Assembly (NCBI RefSeq): GCF_002860285.1
Contig: NZ_PGVF01000014.1
Span: forward strand, 388,957-452,956
Length of the DNA stretch: 64,000 nt
Origin: Bacillus sp. M6-12
GTDB taxonomy: Bacteria > Bacillota > Bacilli > Bacillales > DSM-1321
Direction: 5' to 3'
The notes under the pieces are model-generated. The model had not been told where the DNA came from. It ran no database searches and saw only the letters and a program-made list of their open reading frames with translations. Shown here piece after piece: positions 19,677 through 28,424 of this stretch. Positions within the stretch are counted from its first letter, which is position 1. Every line of letters starts with the position of its first letter. The position numbers and the translations under genes are program-made.

Positions 19677-20182
19677 TTCAGTGGGAAAATATATTTTTTT
19701 AACTTTAGTCTTGTGTTAGCAAAAAAGCGGCTCAGTATTCTGCAGTGCCGCTTTTCTATCGGTCCAGTTTTTGGCAGGCCAAACTTAATGCTATAGGATG
19801 CTCTTTTGAGGATTGTGGCGAAAATGCCGACTTAATCTCTTTTCAGCAAAAAAATTATTGGCTAATACACTCATTATGTTTCCCCATGAAACTCACACTT
19901 TGATCCCGCTATGCTACCAAATAGATATCAATTGATATCTTACTGCTATCAGAATTTTTTCTTTAGATGAAGTAAGTTAGGAAATTAATGAAAAGATTGG
20001 CGAAAATTAAACTGCTCTGTATGTCTACTCTTGGCTGCAGTGAGATCTCAGCTAATATTGCAGTCTACTATTTCGAAGTTTTCATAGATTACCTATTAAT
20101 TTTAATAGGAACTGCTTTTTAGTTTTCTATATCTTAAGTTAGCTAGTGAATACGGGTAACGCTTAAATATATATTGTAATAA
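19677..20182. other. intergenic with one terminator-like hairpin
   Basis: AAAAAAGCGGC (19721) pairs with GCCGCTTTT (19747-19755), a bidirectional terminator shape. The rest is AT-rich and holds no frame with a ribosome binding site. It is the left edge of the second inserted block. Confidence 0.5.
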
Positions 20183-20223
20183 AAAGAGCCTGAAATCATT
20201 TATCAATGATTCCAGGCTCTTTG
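20183..20223 (-). terminator. yceI terminator
   Basis: AAAGAGCCTGaAATCAT...ATGATTcCAGGCTCTTT, a near-perfect hairpin just after the yceI stop, with a T run on the minus strand. Confidence 0.9.
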
Positions 20224-20229
20224 AACATA

Positions 20230-20763
20230 TTATGCTTGCTTTCCGGCTTCAATGGTAATGGACAATTTAATTTGGTCTCCAATTAGAACGCCGCCTGTTT
20301 CAAGGGCTGCATTGTAAGTCAGGCCGTAATCGCTGCGGTTTACTTTTCCTTCTGCACTGAAACCAACCTTTTCGTTCCCCCAAGGGTCTTTGCCCTGGCC
20401 CTCGAATGTAGCTGTAAACGTTTCGGAACGTGTAACCCCATGAAGTGTAACATCTCCAGTAATTTCGTATTCATCCTCATCTTTTTTTACAATGTTTGTA
20501 GATATAAAGGTGATGTTAGGATATTGTTCTACGTCAAAGAAATCCCCTGATTTAAGATGTGCATCCCGGTCGCCATTTCTTGTGTCAATACTGGAAGCAT
20601 CTACACTGAATTCAATGTTTGCAGAAGTTAAATCTGAAGGGTCTGCATCAATAGAAGCATTAAAATTATGAAATACGCCTTTAACCTTTGCGATCATCAT
20701 ATGCTTTACTGAAAATTCTACACTGCTGTGTGTTGGATCTACTACCCATTTTTCGTTTGCCAA
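20230..20763 (-). CDS. yceI: YceI-family lipocalin-like protein
   Basis: YceI family, 177 residues: WVVDPTHSSVEFSVKHMMIAKVKGVFHNF at the start, DAHLKSGDFFDVEQYPNITF in the middle and the late GFSAEGKVNRSDYGLTYN. The family forms an extended lipocalin-like barrel that binds isoprenoid or fatty-amide ligands. There is no signal peptide here, so it should be cytosolic, as in other Bacillus members. It is a single-gene unit with its own terminator. Physiological role is unknown. Confidence 0.92.
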   Translation of the reverse strand: MANEKWVVDPTHSSVEFSVKHMMIAKVKGVFHNFNASIDADPSDLTSANIEFSVDASSIDTRNGDRDAHLKSGDFFDVEQYPNITFISTNIVKKDEDEYEITGDVTLHGVTRSETFTATFEGQGKDPWGNEKVGFSAEGKVNRSDYGLTYNAALETGGVLIGDQIKLSITIEAGKQA

Positions 20764-21202
20764 TTTAAATCCCCCTTAGTATTTTATACTACAGTCAAAT
20801 ATTCTTAATTCGAGATAACTTAACTTAAGACAAATTATAATTACGTTTACACTAATTGTCAATAAGAAACCTATAAATTTTTTTCCACTCTTTACAAAAA
20901 ATAGAACGTCCGTTGATTTGGTAGATAGAAAGATATCTTTCTCAATTTGCTTATCTTCAGGTTAATATGAAAAGCTTCTGCAAGAGAAGAGGAAGGAGTT
21001 TGCCGCGTTAGATGGAGAGAAAGGGGGCAAGATGAATCTTGAAGATGGGTACTTTTTGATATCTTTGGTTGAATATAAATAGAGAGGCGGCGCTATAAAG
21101 TATTATCTATAGCGGAAAAATCTTCACTAAAGTATATTGAAAGTATGATAATGATTACTAAAAAGGAATTTTTTAACATTAGTGAAAACGGGGGAAGTGT
21201 TG
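20764..21202. other. intergenic, no gene seen
   Basis: Divergent spacer between yceI and the lactate permease. It contains several purine-rich ribosome-binding-like patches (for example near 20990 and 21028) but no open frame of useful length. Confidence 0.4.
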
Positions 21203-22705
21203 ATGGATTTTATTCTGGCAATAGCACCGATCTTAATAGTTTTCGTTCTTCTGTTCGTGTTTAAGCAAACATCCTTAAAAGCTGGGATGGGGGCTTTCCT
21301 TTTGGCAGGAGGAATTGCTTTGTTCAGTTCTCCTTTTCATTTAGAGTGGGGGCAGATCGCTCAGGCCTCTGTAAAAGGAGCATTAGTTTCCTTTATCGCG
21401 GCGTATGTTTTATTTTTTGGAATACTCCTATTTCACTTAATGAAAAATATCGGTGCCATAAATCAAATGGCTTCATTTATTTCTCGGGCCACAAACAATC
21501 AAATTTTTCGCGTGATCATTTTAGTTATCGGATTTTCCCCTTTGGTTGAATCGGCAAGCGGATTTGGCATAGCTTTCATGGTAGTCGCTCCAATCCTTGT
21601 TGAACTTGGCTTTACTCCATTTAAAGCTTCGCTGATTGGTTTGGTTAGCCTTCTTGCTGTTCCTTGGGGCGCATTGGCAACCGGAGCTGTCATAGGAGCC
21701 AATCTTAGCGGTGTTCCGCTTGAAAATCTTGGTGCCGGCAGCGCAATTATTAGTACGCCCGTCTTTTTTTATCTGTTATTAATTTCGGTATTTATTGCAG
21801 GAGGCTGGCAGGCTGTTAAAGAAAACTGGAAGCATGTTCTTATTTTTTCTTTATTGTTTGCCTTATCAATATACTTCTTCAGTGCCTTTGTTAGTGTAGA
21901 ATTAGCAGGAGTGCTTAGTTCACTGGTGACAACTGGATTAGGTTTATTCTTGATTCGTTTCACAAAGGAAGTTAACAAGAAGGACTTTGTCCAAATTTCT
22001 GAAAGAGCAGAAGCCGACAGCGCGAATATTCTAAAAGCATTGAGCCCATATATATTGCTTACATTCTTTATTTTACTTACGCGTTTAATTCCTGGTATTC
22101 GCCATCTCTTAACATCATATGGTGTGCTGGATTTGCCGGCTTTTTCTTTTTCGCTGGCACTGCTGTATTCTCCAGGTTTTTGGCTGTTTATTACATGTAT
22201 GATAACAGTAGCCACTTTTAAAATTCAGCCTTCAGTCGTATATCAATCTTGGAAATCAACTGTATCTCAATGGATTCCTTTTACCATCACAACCACTTCT
22301 TATGTAGCTATGTCAGAGGTGATGTCCGCTTCAGGAATGATAAATTTTCTTTCAAACTCTGCAGGTGCTGCTTTTGGGTCCAGTTTTATTATTATTTCTG
22401 GGTTAATCGCAGGAATGGGGGGCTTTCTTACGGGGAGCAATGCAGGATCGAATGCAATGTTTATTAAATTGCAAGTGCAAACTGCAAGCAATCTGGGGTT
22501 AAACCCCGATTACTTTGCATTTATTCAGAATACCGCCGCATCTCATTCCACAATGGCTTCACCATCCCGTGTCATGCTGGGAGCTTCTATATTTAACATT
22601 CAATCAGAGGAGGGCCAATTAATAAAAAAGATGTCAGCGATTGCCGCTGGCTCCCTTGTGATAGTTATTTGTGTCGTATATGGATGGATGATGCTTGAGC
22701 AGTAG
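21203..22705 (+). CDS. lldP: L-lactate permease
   Basis: LctP-family transporter of about 500 residues with 12-14 membrane helices. Family blocks visible are GFSPLVESASGFGIAFMVVAPILVELGFTPFKA, LVSLLAVPWGALATGAVIGANLSG and the C-terminal GGFLTGSNAGSNAMF...NTAASHSTMASPSRVMLG. It takes up lactate (or glycolate) with protons. ATG 21203 follows GGGGAAG; a GTG seven codons upstream is less well placed. No lactate dehydrogenase or regulator lies beside it. Confidence 0.9.
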   Translation: MDFILAIAPILIVFVLLFVFKQTSLKAGMGAFLLAGGIALFSSPFHLEWGQIAQASVKGALVSFIAAYVLFFGILLFHLMKNIGAINQMASFISRATNNQIFRVIILVIGFSPLVESASGFGIAFMVVAPILVELGFTPFKASLIGLVSLLAVPWGALATGAVIGANLSGVPLENLGAGSAIISTPVFFYLLLISVFIAGGWQAVKENWKHVLIFSLLFALSIYFFSAFVSVELAGVLSSLVTTGLGLFLIRFTKEVNKKDFVQISERAEADSANILKALSPYILLTFFILLTRLIPGIRHLLTSYGVLDLPAFSFSLALLYSPGFWLFITCMITVATFKIQPSVVYQSWKSTVSQWIPFTITTTSYVAMSEVMSASGMINFLSNSAGAAFGSSFIIISGLIAGMGGFLTGSNAGSNAMFIKLQVQTASNLGLNPDYFAFIQNTAASHSTMASPSRVMLGASIFNIQSEEGQLIKKMSAIAAGSLVIVICVVYGWMMLEQ

Positions 22706-22925
22706 GATATCAACTATTTACGCATCAGAAGGTACTTACGTTTTGATGACTTCCCTGCTGATAAATTTTATTTGTTACTAATAGTAGCAGATTTATCAAA
22801 TCAAAAATAAAGCTGGACCAGGAAAGGAATAAAAAATTAGACCAGCTGATAATAATAATCAAAGATGAAATAGTAGTCTATAACTCTTCTAATATGGAAC
22901 TAATATCAATTAATAAAAGGAGTCT

Positions 22926-23489
22926 ATGATGTCATACTCAAACAAATTGAATTTCCCTGTTCTAGAAACCGAGAGGCTTATTTTAAGGGAAGTTAAAAAG
23001 GATGATGCCCCAAGTATTCTTCATTATCTTTCTGATAAGGAAGTAATGGAATACTACGGTTTAGCACCATTTGAAACTATTAAGGATGCCGAGGATGAAA
23101 TTGAATGGTACAGAAGGATTTTCGATGAGAGCACAGGAATACGCTGGGGGATCACTTTAAAAGGGGAAGATAAAGTGGTTGGCAGCTGCGGTATCCATAG
23201 CCGCTCCGGGACCCATGCTCGTGCTGATGCGGGTGCAGAACTGGCAAAAGAATACTGGAAAAAAGGGATTATGTCTGAAGCCTTTAATGCTGTGTTACAT
23301 TACGGTTTTGTACAAATGGGTTTAATGAGAATCCAAGGACTTATTGAGCCAGATAATCTCGCCTCTCAAAAGCTAGTAGAAAAAAGCGGCTTCGTAAGGG
23401 AAGGCTTACTTAGGAAGTATGAATGCACAAATGGAAAATTTGATGATTTATACATGTATTCATTATTAAGAGATGATTACATAGTGTAA
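22926..23489 (+). CDS. GNAT acetyltransferase, RimJ/RimL-like
   Basis: Acetyltransferase of the ribosomal-protein-alanine type (187 residues): opening LNFPVLETERLILREVKKDDAPSILHYLSDKEVMEYYG, acetyl-CoA-binding segment AELAKEYWKKGIMSEAFNAVLHYGF, and LIEPDNLASQKLVEKSGFVREGLLR. ATG 22926 and the next codon ATG 22929 both fit AAAGGAG. Substrate is unknown; many Bacillus paralogues exist. Confidence 0.88.
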   Translation: MMSYSNKLNFPVLETERLILREVKKDDAPSILHYLSDKEVMEYYGLAPFETIKDAEDEIEWYRRIFDESTGIRWGITLKGEDKVVGSCGIHSRSGTHARADAGAELAKEYWKKGIMSEAFNAVLHYGFVQMGLMRIQGLIEPDNLASQKLVEKSGFVREGLLRKYECTNGKFDDLYMYSLLRDDYIV

Positions 23490-23552
23490 CATAATAGGTA
23501 AGCGAGGAATAGCAGGCGTCGGCAGCATTTAATTATATGAAAAGAATAGCAG

Positions 23553-23582
23553 AAAAACGCCAGGAAAAAATGGCGTTTTTTA
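23553..23582. terminator. bidirectional terminator
   Basis: AAAAACGCCA-GGAAAAAA-TGGCGTTTTT. It serves the acetyltransferase on the plus strand and sits at the end of the small minus-strand gene. Confidence 0.85.
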
Positions 23583-23729
23583 TTCGTTATTGTGCCTTTC
23601 TTGCTGGATGATTATTTCATCCTGTTCGCTGCTCAATATGTCAGCCATTGAAGAAGTCTGCTGATTCCGAGTAGATTCCTTCTCTGCTGTTCTTTTACTT
23701 TCGGTTGAAAAACTTTTTTGCTGCTTCAT
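23580..23729 (-). CDS. hypothetical 49-residue Gln/Ser-rich protein
   Basis: ATG 23729 follows AGGGGGTGGG. The product begins MKQQKSFSTESKRTAEK and is hydrophilic, with no cysteine and no membrane segment. It ends inside the terminator hairpin, as small Bacillus genes often do. Family unknown. Confidence 0.5.
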   Translation of the reverse strand: MKQQKSFSTESKRTAEKESTRNQQTSSMADILSSEQDEIIIQQERHNNE

Positions 23730-23892
23730 TTTCCCACCCCCTATATAACTTTAAAGTGTGAGAACGTAGTTGAAATTATACTTCTTAGGTTTATTGTAAT
23801 GAAATAAAGGGTTCCTCTTTAACAAGTTTTAATGAATAGAACCTGATACAATGAGTCTTTTAAAAAATATCTAAAAACAGCTTCTTTTAAAT

Positions 23893-24041
23893 TTGCTTTC
23901 CATTGCAATGACTGTTACAATGAAAGAGAATTATTTTTGTTCGGTGTAAAGGATAGTTTAAGTTTTTGACTTTTCGTCTTGATGATCACTTTGGGCAAGG
24001 ATAGTAACACTGTGTGTTTAGCACACTAGGAGGCAACAAAA
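23893..24041 (+). promoter_or_regulatory. cold-shock gene promoter and structured leader (copy 1)
   Basis: TTGCTT (23893-23898), 17 bases, TACAAT (23916-23921), then a leader of about 115 bases. From about 23937 it is almost identical to the leader of the second copy at 25824. Just before the AGGAGG site a small hairpin GTGTG-TTTAG-CACAC (24012-24026) occurs. Long conserved leaders of this kind act as cold-responsive RNA in csp genes. Confidence 0.7.
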
Positions 24042-24242
24042 ATGGAACAAGGTACAGTTAAATGGTTTAATGCAGAAAAAGGTTTTGGATTTATCGAGCG
24101 TGAAGGTGGAGACGACGTATTCGTACATTTCTCTGCTATCCAATCTGAAGGATTCAAATCATTAGACGAAGGTCAAAAAGTTACTTTTGACGTTGAACAA
24201 GGTGCTCGTGGACCTCAAGCTTCAAACGTACAAAAAGCTTAA
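24042..24242 (+). CDS. csp: cold shock protein (copy 1)
   Basis: 66-residue OB-fold RNA chaperone with RNP1 KGFGFIE and RNP2 VFVHFSAI motifs. It differs from the second copy at 25932 in only two residues (Asp/Glu and Ser/Thr near the C-terminus). ATG 24042 follows AGGAGGC. Strong terminator downstream. Confidence 0.96.
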   Translation: MEQGTVKWFNAEKGFGFIEREGGDDVFVHFSAIQSEGFKSLDEGQKVTFDVEQGARGPQASNVQKA

Positions 24243-24255
24243 TATATTTTCGGAT

Positions 24256-24291
24256 AAAACAGACCCTTTTGATAAAGGGTCTGTTTTTTTG
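24256..24291 (+). terminator. csp copy 1 terminator
   Basis: AAAACAGACCC-TTTTGATAAA-GGGTCTGTTTTTTT. Confidence 0.9.
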
Positions 24292-24709
24292 CTTTTATAA
24301 TATAATAAATAAACCTGCTCATCTGAAGAGCAGGTTCTTTTGGTACAAGAAAAAGTAATAATATGTTTATAAGGTTTAATTAAGGATAGCATAGCAAATA
24401 AAGATTACCAAAGTCTTAGGTAATCAACCCTGTTTGATTAACAAAAACTTTCCATACTTTTTATTTTCATTGCTTAATTAACCGCATATAGACTTAAAAA
24501 GGGGATGAAAAAGAAAACGGTTCATAATTGTTGGATTGAAGAGGGAAATAAATAAAAATTTTAAGAAGAATATTTATTAGTGGATTCAGCGTAAAAGAGA
24601 CGGTAAGAAAATGAATGAATGGGGGGAAATGTCGAAATGGAAAAAGAGGTAATATACTGCGAAATGAGCCGGAGAGAAGAAGGGAATACGCGTAGCAATA
24701 TAGATCGCG
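24292..24709. other. intergenic with a second hairpin
   Basis: AACCTGCTC-ATCTGAA-GAGCAGGTT (about 24312-24335) followed by TCTTTT looks like a second terminator. The remaining sequence has a 27-codon frame ending at 24720 that I do not accept as a gene. Nothing else is recognised. Confidence 0.4.
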
Positions 24710-25183
24710 CTATAGGCTGACTTTTAACAGCTCAGTTGCCTGTACTTCTGAGATTCCTCTTATTAATCCTAATTCACCAATAAAAATTTTGCGGGCATTT
24801 TCCAGCATTTGTTTTTCGCTGGAATTAAGGTTTTTTTCTTTTTGGATCCGCATTAAATCCCGAACAACTTCAGCGCCGTCATTTAATTTGCCTGACCTCA
24901 TTTTATCTGAGTTAATCTTATATCTCTGTTTCCAGAATAATGATTTATCAGATTCTCCATAATGGAAATTTTCCATTACAATGTCCATCGCAAGCGTGTC
25001 AGCAACCAAACGTATACTTGTCTTTGTTATGTTTTTAATAGGAACAAGTACTTGCATTTTATTGACAGGTATCTTGATAACAAAATACTTCTGGATTTGC
25101 CCTTGGATTTCTTTTTCTTCTATTCCTTCAATTATGCCAGCTCCGTGCATCGGATATATAATGTGGTCTCCAATTTCAAACAA
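24710..25183 (-). CDS. CarD/CdnL-type transcription regulator
   Basis: 157 residues. The N-terminal Tudor-like RNA-polymerase-interacting domain reads MFEIGDHIIYPMHGAGIIEGIEEKEI...YFVIKIP...MQVLVPIKN, and a helical C-terminal domain follows (LFWKQRYKINSDKMRSG...VVRDLMRIQKEKNLNSSEKQMLENARKIFIGELGLI). CarD proteins bind the beta subunit and stabilise open promoter complexes, often at rRNA promoters. The Bacillus homologue is YdeB. It is flanked by two near-identical csp genes. Confidence 0.9.
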   Translation of the reverse strand: MFEIGDHIIYPMHGAGIIEGIEEKEIQGQIQKYFVIKIPVNKMQVLVPIKNITKTSIRLVADTLAMDIVMENFHYGESDKSLFWKQRYKINSDKMRSGKLNDGAEVVRDLMRIQKEKNLNSSEKQMLENARKIFIGELGLIRGISEVQATELLKVSL

Positions 25184-25451
25184 ATAATCCCCTCCTTATA
25201 ATGTATTCTTATAATATCATAATCTTATTTTTTTATCAAATTTCTAATAATAACATCAACTGCAAAACGATGTCAATAGTTGTTGCCCTTTATTTTATAT
25301 TTAAATGATAAAAAACATTTTTTACATTAATCACGCTGTTCCTGAGGCTCTTGAATAGCTCCTGAATTGTAACTTCCGTTAGCAGCACTTGAACTATAAA
25401 CATTAATATCGGACAATGAGATAGGAAAGTACTAATTTTAAAAGCCAAAGT
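25184..25451. other. intergenic, no gene seen
   Basis: AT-rich spacer upstream of the CarD-like gene. It has no frame with a ribosome binding site. Confidence 0.4.
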
Positions 25452-25476
25452 AAAAAGCACCCGATTATTCGGATGC
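25452..25476 (-). terminator. terminator of the small gene at 25465
   Basis: On the minus strand GCATCCGAATAATCGGGTGC is followed by TTTTT. The gene's stop codon lies inside the hairpin. Confidence 0.75.
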
Positions 25477-25677
25477 ATACTTAATTATTCCATGTATATA
25501 AACGGAGTATTCTCTTTGAATAAATTCTCTTACTTTTATTTTTCCTTCTTTTTCTAATTCTTCAACCAGCTCTTTGATAGCAATGCTTTCTTTAATAGTA
25601 CCAGCAGGAATCTCAGTTGAAAAGAAGTTCCCCTTGCTTGCCTTTTGCAGGTAGTTAAATAGTGTTACTTTATCCAT
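25465..25677 (-). CDS. hypothetical 70-residue protein
   Basis: ATG 25677 follows AAAGGGATGA at about nine bases; a longer in-frame start at 25755 lacks a site. The product, MDKVTLFNYLQKASKGNFFSTEI..., looks like a small helix-rich protein, possibly winged-helix-like (IKELVEELEKEGKIKVREF). I do not recognise a family. Confidence 0.6.
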   Translation of the reverse strand: MDKVTLFNYLQKASKGNFFSTEIPAGTIKESIAIKELVEELEKEGKIKVREFIQREYSVYIHGIIKYASE

Positions 25678-25779
25678 CGGGTCATCCCTTTCATTTACAT
25701 ATACCCATTCGACATATAGGTGGCCTATCCCTTTAAATATTAAATAAGTCTTCAATTATTTTTAATTACTATTATCCAT

Positions 25780-25931
25780 TTGCTTTCGCTCCGCTGTCCT
25801 GTTATAATAAAAAGGAATTATTTTTGTTCGGTGTAAAGGATAGCATAAGTTGTTTGACTTTTCGTCTTGATGATCACTTTGGGCAAGGATAGTAACACAT
25901 TGTGTGGTTAACACACTAGGAGGCAACAAAA
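25780..25931 (+). promoter_or_regulatory. cold-shock gene promoter and structured leader (copy 2)
   Basis: TTGCTT (25780-25785), 17 bases, TATAAT (25803-25808), then a leader nearly identical to that of copy 1. The hairpin before the ribosome binding site is GTGTG-GTTAA-CACAC (25902-25916), with the stem kept and the loop changed. Confidence 0.75.
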
Positions 25932-26132
25932 ATGGAACAAGGTACAGTTAAATGGTTTAATGCAGAAAAAGGTTTTGGATTTATCGAGCGCGAAGGTGGA
26001 GACGACGTATTCGTACATTTCTCTGCTATCCAATCTGAAGGATTCAAATCATTAGACGAAGGTCAAAAAGTTACTTTTGAAGTTGAGCAAGGTGCTCGCG
26101 GACCTCAAGCTACAAACGTTCAAAAAGCTTAA
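25932..26132 (+). CDS. csp: cold shock protein (copy 2)
   Basis: 66-residue cold-shock protein with RNP1 KGFGFIE and RNP2 VFVHFSAI, two residues different from copy 1. The nucleotide identity extends through the leader, which points to a recent duplication or gene conversion. ATG follows AGGAGGC. Confidence 0.96.
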   Translation: MEQGTVKWFNAEKGFGFIEREGGDDVFVHFSAIQSEGFKSLDEGQKVTFEVEQGARGPQATNVQKA

Positions 26133-26142
26133 TATATCCGGT

Positions 26143-26178
26143 AAAACAGATCCTTTTAAAGGATCTGTTTTTTTTTTT
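26143..26178 (+). terminator. csp copy 2 terminator
   Basis: AAAACAGATCC-TTTTAAA-GGATCTGTTTTTTTT. Confidence 0.9.
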
Positions 26179-26453
26179 AGAAAGAGGTCTACCGCAGGAT
26201 AACAGTTAACGAATATTTTGTAAAAGGTTACATTATACCCAACAACAATTTTTGCTTTGAAAAGAATCCAGCTGGTATGTAAATTGCATACATAAGCAAA
26301 GTCCCAGGTGTTCATATCCGCCTGGGACTTTATTATTTATAAGCAATAAATTATTTCATAACCCGAATATTTCGGGAGTGAAAATAATGGTATTATATGT
26401 TAGTATAACTAATTGATTATTTATAATATTTCTTCAGCCGGGAGATGGGCAGC
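26179..26453. other. spacer with hairpin
   Basis: AAAGTCCCAGG (26298-26308) pairs with CCTGGGACTTT (26321-26331), a second strong hairpin after copy 2. Nothing else is recognised before the MFS gene. Confidence 0.5.
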
Positions 26454-27662
26454 ATGGTAAGGTGGAAACGAAATTTGTGGGTGCTTTCGATTGGGGTCTT
26501 TTTTACGTCAGCTAGTTTTTCCATGGTAATTCCCTATTTGCCAATGTTCCTTTTGCAAATAGGTGTACACCAACACACAGAAATGTGGTCAGGGCTTTTA
26601 TTTAGCTCTGCTTTTTTGGCAGGTGCTATTGCTTCTCCATTTTGGGGGAGGATGGCTGACCAATATGGGAGAAAACCTATGATCATTCGGGCAGGATTTG
26701 CCCTTTTTATCATTTATACGTTAATGGCTTTAACCACAAATCCGTATCAAATATTGGTTTTGCGAATCTTACAGGGATTGTTAAGCGGATTTATTCCTGG
26801 AGCAATCGCTTTAATTGGTACAAATACGCCAAGCAGTAAAGTGGGGTATGCCCTATCCATTATTTCTTCAGCTTCTGCCTCAGGGGGGATTATCGGACCC
26901 CTTCTAGGTGGGGGAATTGCTGAGGTAGCAGGGAATCGATGGGCATTTGCCAGCGGCGGAATAATTGTTTGCCTGGCGACTTTTCTGATTATTTTTTGGG
27001 TAAAAGAGGAAAACTTTACTCCTGCTAAGGAAAAGGGTTCCATTAGAAAGGACTTCAAAGCGGCACTCAGCAACCGTCCTCTTTTACTGGTGCTTATCTT
27101 ATCACTTGTTACCAGTTGTTCAGTCATGATCATTGAGCCGGTTTTTCCACTATATATTTTGAAACTAAGTGGTTCTTCTGATAATCAATCGTTAATTGCG
27201 GGTATTGTTTTTTCACTTCCCGGTATCGCTAGTGTCATATTTGCCCCTTTTTGGGGAAAGTGGGCTGACAAAGCAGGTTTTCAGCGTGTTTTATTTATTG
27301 GTTTACTTGGCGGTGGAGTGGGCACAATAGCTCAAATTCTGTTTACCCATATTTGGGGTTTTTCCATTATCCGGTTCGTTTATGGTATCTTTTTCTGTGC
27401 GGTTTATCCTGCTTTAAATGGGCTTATAGTAAAGGTAACACCGGATGATTTCCGAGGAAGGGCTTTCAGTTTGAGCCAAACGGCAAACCAACTTGGCGGG
27501 ATGGCAGGTCCTATTATTGGCGGTTTACTAGGCGGAATTTTTCCCATCCAAAGTGTATTTGTGGTGACAGGAATTTTCCTTTTAGCGGCAATGGGAACAG
27601 CTCATAGAAATGCGGCGGAGCTAAAAGGCACTTTCATAAGAAATGAAGTTTCTGAAAAGTAG
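26454..27662 (+). CDS. MFS multidrug efflux transporter
   Basis: Twelve-helix exporter of the DHA1 type, 402 residues. Motif A reads GRMADQYGRKPMI with its second-half copy GKWADKAGFQRVL, and the drug-antiport motif C region reads GGIIGPLLGGGIAE. ATG 26454 lies nine bases after GGGAG; ATG 26445 is too close to that site. It resembles tetracycline/fluoroquinolone exporters, but the substrate cannot be read from the sequence. Confidence 0.85.
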   Translation: MVRWKRNLWVLSIGVFFTSASFSMVIPYLPMFLLQIGVHQHTEMWSGLLFSSAFLAGAIASPFWGRMADQYGRKPMIIRAGFALFIIYTLMALTTNPYQILVLRILQGLLSGFIPGAIALIGTNTPSSKVGYALSIISSASASGGIIGPLLGGGIAEVAGNRWAFASGGIIVCLATFLIIFWVKEENFTPAKEKGSIRKDFKAALSNRPLLLVLILSLVTSCSVMIIEPVFPLYILKLSGSSDNQSLIAGIVFSLPGIASVIFAPFWGKWADKAGFQRVLFIGLLGGGVGTIAQILFTHIWGFSIIRFVYGIFFCAVYPALNGLIVKVTPDDFRGRAFSLSQTANQLGGMAGPIIGGLLGGIFPIQSVFVVTGIFLLAAMGTAHRNAAELKGTFIRNEVSEK

Positions 27663-27699
27663 CGGGGTAGTGTAAGTTAAAAAATTGCATCAGGAAAAT

Positions 27700-27739
27700 G
27701 GGTCAGTTCCATACTCACTATAACAGAGGGTACTGACCC
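27700..27739. repeat. inverted repeat GGGTCAGT/ACTGACCC
   Basis: Eight-base perfect arms about 24 bases apart after the MFS gene. No T run follows on the plus strand. It may terminate the convergent acetyltransferase or be a small dispersed repeat. Confidence 0.4.
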
Positions 27740-27755
27740 GGAAAACCAGCATTTA

Positions 27756-28313
27756 TTATGAAACGTCGATCAAACTGTCGGGTTGCTTCCTGTTTCGTAA
27801 AACTGTAATAAAACCATCCAATATATCATGGCTAACAGAAAACCCTTTACGTTTATAAAATTCCAAAGCGATATCATTGCCGTTTGAGACAAAGATAAAA
27901 TAATCTTCTACATCGTCAAATTTCTCCAGCCAGTCCATAGACATTTTGAAAAGCTTAGATCCTATTCCATAATGTCTATACTCATCTTTAATATAAAATT
28001 GAGATAAACAGCCTACATTATTTTTTCTGACAGAAGCAAGGTCAAAAAAAGTGGCAAATTCATTAGAGTATGTTTCTTTAGGAGAAATATTAGAATATAC
28101 ATAGCCAACTATTTTTTGATCGTGTTTAACTACTGTAATATTATTGTAAATTGCACTTTTTACTGAAGGGACCAACCTAGTATCGAAATTCATATTGTCA
28201 AACAGTTCAGGGTTTATGCAGGATTTCGATTTTTGATAAGCCATAAGTTCATTGCACAAATCTCTGCAGCATTCAACTTCTTCAATAGGTAAAACTTCAA
28301 ATTTGAAATTCAT
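27756..28313 (-). CDS. GNAT acetyltransferase
   Basis: 185 residues. The acetyl-CoA-binding core is LSQFYIKDEYRHYGIGSKLFKMSMDWLE (the R/Q-x-x-G-x-G/A element reads RHYGIG), followed by FVSNGNDIALEFYKRKGFSVSH. The N-terminal third does not match a specific subgroup that I recognise. ATG 28313 follows GGAGAAC. Substrate unknown. Confidence 0.85.
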   Translation of the reverse strand: MNFKFEVLPIEEVECCRDLCNELMAYQKSKSCINPELFDNMNFDTRLVPSVKSAIYNNITVVKHDQKIVGYVYSNISPKETYSNEFATFFDLASVRKNNVGCLSQFYIKDEYRHYGIGSKLFKMSMDWLEKFDDVEDYFIFVSNGNDIALEFYKRKGFSVSHDILDGFITVLRNRKQPDSLIDVS

Positions 28314-28424
28314 ATTGTTCTCCTTTTAATTATTCTTCTTCGTAAATTGCCAACTGATTAATAAAATTGGGCATCACACTCTTTAATAAACAATCCGACT
28401 AGGGCAACATTAAATAGATCAGGT

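Noticed and set aside
24600..24720. 27-codon frame MEKEVIYCEMSRREEG... ending at 24720
   Set aside because: Very short, with a weak and distant purine-rich site, and it abuts the 3' end of the convergent CarD-like gene.
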